From contig JAZQAN010000058.1 of assembly GCA_045545235.1 (NCBI GenBank), positions 1 to 27,075 of the forward strand: a stretch of DNA of 27,075 nucleotides, written 5' to 3'. A model generated the notes under the pieces. The model did no database searches. It was not told the origin of the DNA and saw only the letters and a list, made by a program, of their open reading frames with translations. The translations under genes were made by a program, and so were the position numbers. Position 1 is the stretch's first letter; every line of letters begins with the position of its first letter. Below are positions 22,761-27,075 of the stretch, one piece after another. This stretch comes from CAZNKU01 sp045545235. Lineage in GTDB: Bacteria; Bacillota; Clostridia; Monoglobales; Firm-18.

Positions 22761-25700
22761 TTATGCTTCTAAAAGTTTTATAAGTTGACAAATTACCTTT
22801 GCAGCTTCTGCTCTTGTTAAGTTATCAAGTGGTCTGTATTCGTTGTTATAACCTTCAATAAGACCAATTGACTTCATAAGGCTTACTGCATCCTTTGCAT
22901 AGCCTGAAACTTTATTGACATCTGCAAAATCCTTTGCCTTTTCAACATCCATTTCAATGCCGAGCTTTTCAAGTGTTCTTGTTATCATAACTGCCATATC
23001 CTGACGTGTTATGTTTGAACCTATACCAAACTCTTTATCTGAAATACCGTTTACTATACCAAAGTTTTTAGCCTTTAGTACATATGATTTATACCATGCA
23101 TCTGCCTTAACATCTGCAAATGTATTTTCACCTTCATCTGCTTCTATATCTGCCGCTTCAACAAGCATTTTTAAGAACTGTTCACGTGTTATTTTGTCAT
23201 CAGGATTGAATTTTCCTGTTTCATCACCTGAAATAACGCGTTTTTCATACAATTCTTCAACATAATCATAGAACCAGTCTGTTGGTAAAATATCACCAAA
23301 AGATGGAATTTCAGGGTCAATTGGAGTTGGATCAACCGGAGTTGGGTCAACAGGTTTTTCATCTTCAGGTTTTTCATCTTCAGGTTTTGTATCTTCAGGT
23401 TTAGGGTCTGCAGGTTTTACAGGCTTTGTACCGCCTGCACCACCGCCGCCTCCGCCACCGCCGGAGCCGCTGCCTGATGAAATGTTACTGCCGCCGTATT
23501 CACCGTCAAATTCAATTACATTACCTGTAATATCAACTGAAACATCTTCACCGTCAAGACGTGCCGCTTTTATATTCTGCATATAAAGCTGAACACCTTC
23601 AAGATCGCTTGCTTCATCATATTCTGAAGCTTCAACATTTACGAAATAGCCGTTTCTTGTGTAAGAAATTGTAGTCTTTTCATCAGCCTTGAACAGGTAA
23701 TCCAATTCATAGCCTTCTTCATCAACCATTTTAACGTATGAACCATCAGTTATAAGAACAGAAATGATTTCGTCATTCTTATTCTGCTGAATGATAAGTG
23801 TTGTAGCATCTGTAACAAAGTTAGAGAATCTTACACCTTCTTCAGGAATTTGTGTTTCATCGTCAATGTGGTAATAGTAATAGAAGCTTTCATCACCCTT
23901 TGATTTTTCAGTAATCTTGAAATAAGACATATGAAGCAAATCATCATCAATGTCATTTTTATTTTCAAGAACACGTGATGTAACATCAAATTCTTCACCA
24001 ATGTTTACAGGGATAAGAAGTGTAGTGAATCTTGCCGCACCTGTTTTAGTCTTTGTATAAACAGCCTTTTTATCTGTAATCTTAAGACCTGCACGGTCAG
24101 AATACAATCTGTCTATATACTGAACATCATCAATTTCATCAGACTCAATAGGAACAATCATTACGTTGATATCATCATAGTGTGTACGCAATATTTTCTT
24201 TTCATCATGTTCCACACCCGAGCCGGGGTATACGTGCCAATGCTGAGCATACAAGTTTTCTTCTTCAGGCTTTAAAGGTAAAGCATAGTCTGAAACAATC
24301 CAGAACTTCTGTTCCTTCATAAAGGCAACACTTCGTTGCTGAATCTGTGAGGTTGAAAAACCGTTACATGCATATTCAACAAAGTCATAAAGCTTGTTTG
24401 ACTCAAATTTCTTTTCCCATGAGCTGTCATCAGCAACCTTTGTATAAGCACATACTCCATCATTTAAATAATCATAGTTATCATTTACCGTTACGGTATT
24501 GTGCTGTACCTGTGATTTGTTGTATGTCCATATACGTCCGCCGTCACCTGTCTGGTCGGAACCATAGCCCTGGTCAGTAAGCAGAATTTTGCCGTATGCC
24601 CACAATGTTATTGAAAGATTATCATTATGGTAATGTGATTTGTGGCTTACAGTAGTATTTACAAAAGACATTGCAAGGGAAGTTCTCGCATCCCAGCTTG
24701 ACCTCATAAATGTTCTTAGTGCCACAGGATAACGTGTTGTTGGATTTTCAGGCATCTTACCGCTTGTACCGTTTGAGATAATGTATTCAAACATTTCGTC
24801 TTCAGGGAACAGGTATTGATACCATGTTCTATACATACTTACCTTATTTGAACCGATATCAGATGAATCGGCAATGTTAAAGCCGTGCCACAACGGTCCG
24901 CCTATTGCTGAATATACACCATTTTCAACAATATGGTAAATAACCTTTTCAATTTCTTCGTTGTAAGGACTTTCGTGACCTGTAGCAAGATATACTGCCA
25001 TTGGTGTTGAGAATGTACTTAAAATTGTACTGATATAACCCTGAGAAAGCTCTATACAATGACCGTCTTCCATAATGAATTCTGAGAACAGTCTTTCATG
25101 TTCTTCAAGAATTCTCTGGAACCAATAGTCGTGCTTTGCAAATTCAGGGAAATATGAACATACCTTGTAGTTACCTGATGTTGCATATGTTGCCCAGTTG
25201 TTGGTATAGTGACCGTACCACTTTTCAGTTTCCCAGTCACAAAGCTGCCATGCAAATTTTAAAAATGCTGTGAATATTTCATCAGTCATATACTTACTGT
25301 CTACAGTAGCTAAAATTGTGTTACAAAAACCACTTAAGTAAACTGACATATCAAGGGAGTTCATTACATTACCTTCAACACCAAGTGAATTGATAAGCGC
25401 CATACACTGACGGATATCAGTATATGCAAAACGTTCGTCACCTGTTACACGGTATGCTTGTGTAAGATCAGACTGCTGACCGTAACGGTGGTAGTCACAA
25501 ACCTTACCTTTTACACTGGGGCTGTTATCTGTAATATAGTCCCATGCATTTTCATCATTAGCTGAAAAATAGAATTTATCACCATAATAGTCTGTAGCCC
25601 ATGTAAGAGTATCTTCCTCCCAGGCTGATGAACGGTACCATGATGTCCATATAAGCTTTTCATTTGCTTTTCCTGAATATGGGTTGCCGTTTTCATCTGC

Positions 25701-26696
25701 AAACTTTTCTCTTGTTTCATCTGTAATTACAGTACGTGCTGTTAAGATAAGACTTGCAGCAGTTACTGTATCTGTTGTAGCAAGGTCACTGATATCAAAG
25801 CACAAAAATGCACGTTTTGTATTTTCGTCACAGGTTCCTTTCGGTTCACCAACATCGTCATAATAACCATGTTCCTGAAGTTCAATTATTTCATCGCTAC
25901 CAAAGTTAGTATCACGTTCAGTACCTGCAACAACCATTGCATCCCTTGCGGCAACTATTTCTTTAACAACGCCGTTTACTGTAAGACGAAGTATTGGTCT
26001 TACAGACGGGTCAGCTGCATCCTTTGAATAAAACTGCCCTGTTGTCCAGAATTTATCACCTGATGCAATCATAATGTTAAATTCAGGATAATTACCACTT
26101 TGGGCACTTTTAAATTCTGACAAAACATTAAGCTCTGCCTTTCCCCATTCTTCCGCAGGGAAGTTAAAGCCACTCATAGCTGTCATAGAAACATATGAGT
26201 ATGCATGAATGTTTCTTGAAAGTGCATCAAGATAGTCCTGCGCTTTTGCCGGAATTGTATATTGAGCCGTAAGTTTCCATTTAAAGTTTTTGTAATATTC
26301 ACGAAGTTCCTTTTTAGCAGTAGGATAGTCTGCCTTTTTAACAGCCTCTTCTACCTTTGCCATATCAGGATATTCTGAATATCTGAAATAGGGTTCTAAA
26401 ACCCAGGTATTTGTTACCGCGTCCCACTTACCGAAGAATTCTTCATCAGTAATATCCTGTGGGTCGCCGAATATGGGATAACCGAAATAGTCGTGGTTAC
26501 CGTTTTCGTCAACCGGTGGCTGATAGTAATATACAGGGTCATCGGTTGGTTGATATATTTCTCTGTTTCCGGCAGGATTGCCGTCTTTGTCTACACCCAT
26601 ACGGGCATAAGCTTTTTCTGTATTAATCACAGATACACTTCCTATAACTGAAAGTATCATTGCAAAAGTTAAAATATAACTTAATATTTTTTTCAT
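22761..26696 (-). CDS. SLH-anchored heparinase II/III-like polysaccharide lyase
   Basis: A 1311-residue secreted multidomain protein. Residues 1-31 are a signal peptide ending AYA. An N-terminal helical part is followed by a DNRLRE/CBM96-like beta module at about 245-375 (DTNFGS, FLCFDIS, SAWEEDTLTWATD). An alpha/alpha-toroid continues to about 660 with the N499-N500-W501 motif. The heparinase II/III beta-sandwich has HYHND (H688-D692), then GKILLTDQGYGS and QHNTVTVND. A glycine-rich and KPED/VDPTP linker covers 1069-1130, and three SLH repeats start at about 1131, 1191 and 1255. Family members cleave uronate-containing polysaccharides by beta-elimination; the substrate here is unknown. ATG 26696 follows AAGGAGA. 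It faces the operon on the other strand across a shared terminator. Confidence 0.88.
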   Translation of the reverse strand: MKKILSYILTFAMILSVIGSVSVINTEKAYARMGVDKDGNPAGNREIYQPTDDPVYYYQPPVDENGNHDYFGYPIFGDPQDITDEEFFGKWDAVTNTWVLEPYFRYSEYPDMAKVEEAVKKADYPTAKKELREYYKNFKWKLTAQYTIPAKAQDYLDALSRNIHAYSYVSMTAMSGFNFPAEEWGKAELNVLSEFKSAQSGNYPEFNIMIASGDKFWTTGQFYSKDAADPSVRPILRLTVNGVVKEIVAARDAMVVAGTERDTNFGSDEIIELQEHGYYDDVGEPKGTCDENTKRAFLCFDISDLATTDTVTAASLILTARTVITDETREKFADENGNPYSGKANEKLIWTSWYRSSAWEEDTLTWATDYYGDKFYFSANDENAWDYITDNSPSVKGKVCDYHRYGQQSDLTQAYRVTGDERFAYTDIRQCMALINSLGVEGNVMNSLDMSVYLSGFCNTILATVDSKYMTDEIFTAFLKFAWQLCDWETEKWYGHYTNNWATYATSGNYKVCSYFPEFAKHDYWFQRILEEHERLFSEFIMEDGHCIELSQGYISTILSTFSTPMAVYLATGHESPYNEEIEKVIYHIVENGVYSAIGGPLWHGFNIADSSDIGSNKVSMYRTWYQYLFPEDEMFEYIISNGTSGKMPENPTTRYPVALRTFMRSSWDARTSLAMSFVNTTVSHKSHYHNDNLSITLWAYGKILLTDQGYGSDQTGDGGRIWTYNKSQVQHNTVTVNDNYDYLNDGVCAYTKVADDSSWEKKFESNKLYDFVEYACNGFSTSQIQQRSVAFMKEQKFWIVSDYALPLKPEEENLYAQHWHVYPGSGVEHDEKKILRTHYDDINVMIVPIESDEIDDVQYIDRLYSDRAGLKITDKKAVYTKTKTGAARFTTLLIPVNIGEEFDVTSRVLENKNDIDDDLLHMSYFKITEKSKGDESFYYYYHIDDETQIPEEGVRFSNFVTDATTLIIQQNKNDEIISVLITDGSYVKMVDEEGYELDYLFKADEKTTISYTRNGYFVNVEASEYDEASDLEGVQLYMQNIKAARLDGEDVSVDITGNVIEFDGEYGGSNISSGSGSGGGGGGGGAGGTKPVKPADPKPEDTKPEDEKPEDEKPVDPTPVDPTPIDPEIPSFGDILPTDWFYDYVEELYEKRVISGDETGKFNPDDKITREQFLKMLVEAADIEADEGENTFADVKADAWYKSYVLKAKNFGIVNGISDKEFGIGSNITRQDMAVMITRTLEKLGIEMDVEKAKDFADVNKVSGYAKDAVSLMKSIGLIEGYNNEYRPLDNLTRAEAAKVICQLIKLLEA
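23313..23465 (-). repeat. Coding tandem repeats in the lyase linker
   Basis: 15-bp units based on GGTTTTTCATCTTCA (near 23353-23405) and GGAGTTGGRTCAAC (23323-23352), then a poly-glycine stretch near 23431-23465 on the plus-strand numbering. They encode the KPED, VDPTP and G-rich linker between catalytic part and SLH repeats and are likely to vary in copy number. Confidence 0.7.
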
Positions 26697-26730
26697 AGAT
26701 AATCTCCTTTCTTGAGCAAATTTTTGTTTA

Positions 26731-26774
26731 CAACCCCACCTCCCCTTAAACAGGGGAGGCTTTATGTTGGGTTG
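26731..26774. repeat. Palindromic GC-rich intergenic repeat
   Basis: CCTCCCCT (26739-26746) and AGGGGAGG (26752-26759) with loop TAAAC, enclosed by CAACCC (26731-26736) and GGGTTG (26769-26774). No U tract follows on the minus strand, so it does not look like a standard terminator. Similar in plan to the hairpin at 1763-1783. It lies between two SLH-protein genes on the same strand. Confidence 0.6.
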
Positions 26775-26821
26775 TTTTAATGTCGCTTTTACTGTTTCTT
26801 CTTTATTATTACTTTAATATT

Positions 26822-27075
26822 TTATTTTGCCAAAAGTTCTAACAAAGTTGATATTACAGTTGCTGCTTCTGCTCTTGTAAGATTATCTTTTGGATTATAT
26901 TTGTTGTTGTAACCCTGAATCAAACCGATTGCCTTCATATTTGCTACTGCATCTTTTGCATAACCTGCTACTTCTGATGCATCTGCAAATGCTTCAACTT
27001 CTGCCTTTTCTATTTCAATTTCCTTATATGCAAGTACTCTTTCAATAAGTACTGCCATATCCTGTCTTGAAATAT
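26822..27075 (-). CDS. C-terminal part of another SLH-domain protein (cut by window)
   Basis: The reading frame is open to the right edge; 83 complete codons are visible, ending in a TAA at 26824-26822. It shows the end of one SLH repeat (ISRQDMAVLIERVLAY) and a full last one (AFADASEVAGYAKDAVANMK...LTRAEAATVISTL). By hand alignment about 37 of 56 positions of this last repeat match that of the downstream lyase, so the two genes probably share their anchoring module by duplication. The N-terminal domains and function are outside the window. An ATG within this stretch (27058) is internal to the SLH repeat and not the start. Confidence 0.88.
   Translation of the reverse strand, partial: ISRQDMAVLIERVLAYKEIEIEKAEVEAFADASEVAGYAKDAVANMKAIGLIQGYNNKYNPKDNLTRAEAATVISTLLELLAK

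Noticed and set aside
23341..23405. Direct repeats resembling a CRISPR array
   Set aside because: The units are 15 bp, contiguous, in frame and encode a KPED linker; there are no spacers and no cas genes.

Overview
The window looks like chromosomal DNA of an endospore-forming, low-GC, Gram-positive anaerobe of the Clostridia. The evidence is the A+T-rich sequence, strong AGGAGG ribosome binding sites, TTGACA/TATAAT-type promoters, a T-box leader on thrS, the sporulation sigma factor SigH, and a yabM-rqcP-yabP-yabQ...divIC-yabR block matching the order in Bacillus. Four proteins carry S-layer homology (SLH) repeats, so the cell very probably has an SLH-anchored surface layer. Genus cannot be decided from the sequence alone. 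No tRNA, rRNA, CRISPR array, transposase or phage gene was seen.

Layout. (1) 1-2071, minus: 3'-truncated thrS with a complete threonine T-box leader and its own promoter. (2) 2077-5423, minus: an operon galK, uppP and an SLH-bearing lipoprotein. (3) 5581-6664, plus: sigH and a small double zinc-ribbon protein, closed by a terminator. (4) 6867-8013, minus: a single-gene gap (GAPDH) unit. (5) 8089-11008: a VIT/VWA protein (minus) and a soluble histidine kinase (plus) diverge from a perfectly symmetric overlapping promoter region. The kinase runs tail to tail into a TrmN6-like methyltransferase with a 4-nt overlap. (6) 11005-16471, minus: the yab/divIC cluster. Its upstream unit reads yabM-like flippase, rqcP, yabP, yabQ and a DUF4432 aldose-epimerase-like gene, and ends at a 12-bp hairpin. 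A second promoter then drives divIC and the S1-domain gene, with a hairpin before the methyltransferase. (7) 16513-22760, plus: five tightly packed genes (secreted YcdB/SLH protein, GCS2-type glutamate-cysteine ligase-like protein, AEC transporter, MscS channel, uncharacterised nucleotidyltransferase) ending at a bidirectional terminator. (8) 22761-27075, minus: a 1311-residue SLH-anchored heparinase II/III-like lyase with an embedded DNRLRE/CBM96-like module, preceded by the 3' end of another SLH protein.

How the parts fit. UppP recycles the undecaprenyl carrier used by wall and glycan synthesis. A MurJ/MATE-type flippase, DivIC and YabP/YabQ serve envelope and spore-cortex work. The SLH proteins sit on the wall and the large lyase probably degrades an external acidic polysaccharide. 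GalK, the aldose-epimerase-like protein and GAPDH belong to sugar catabolism. The least explained parts are the five-gene plus-strand operon, the symmetric divergent promoter between the VIT/VWA protein and the kinase, and the SLH lipoprotein linked to uppP.
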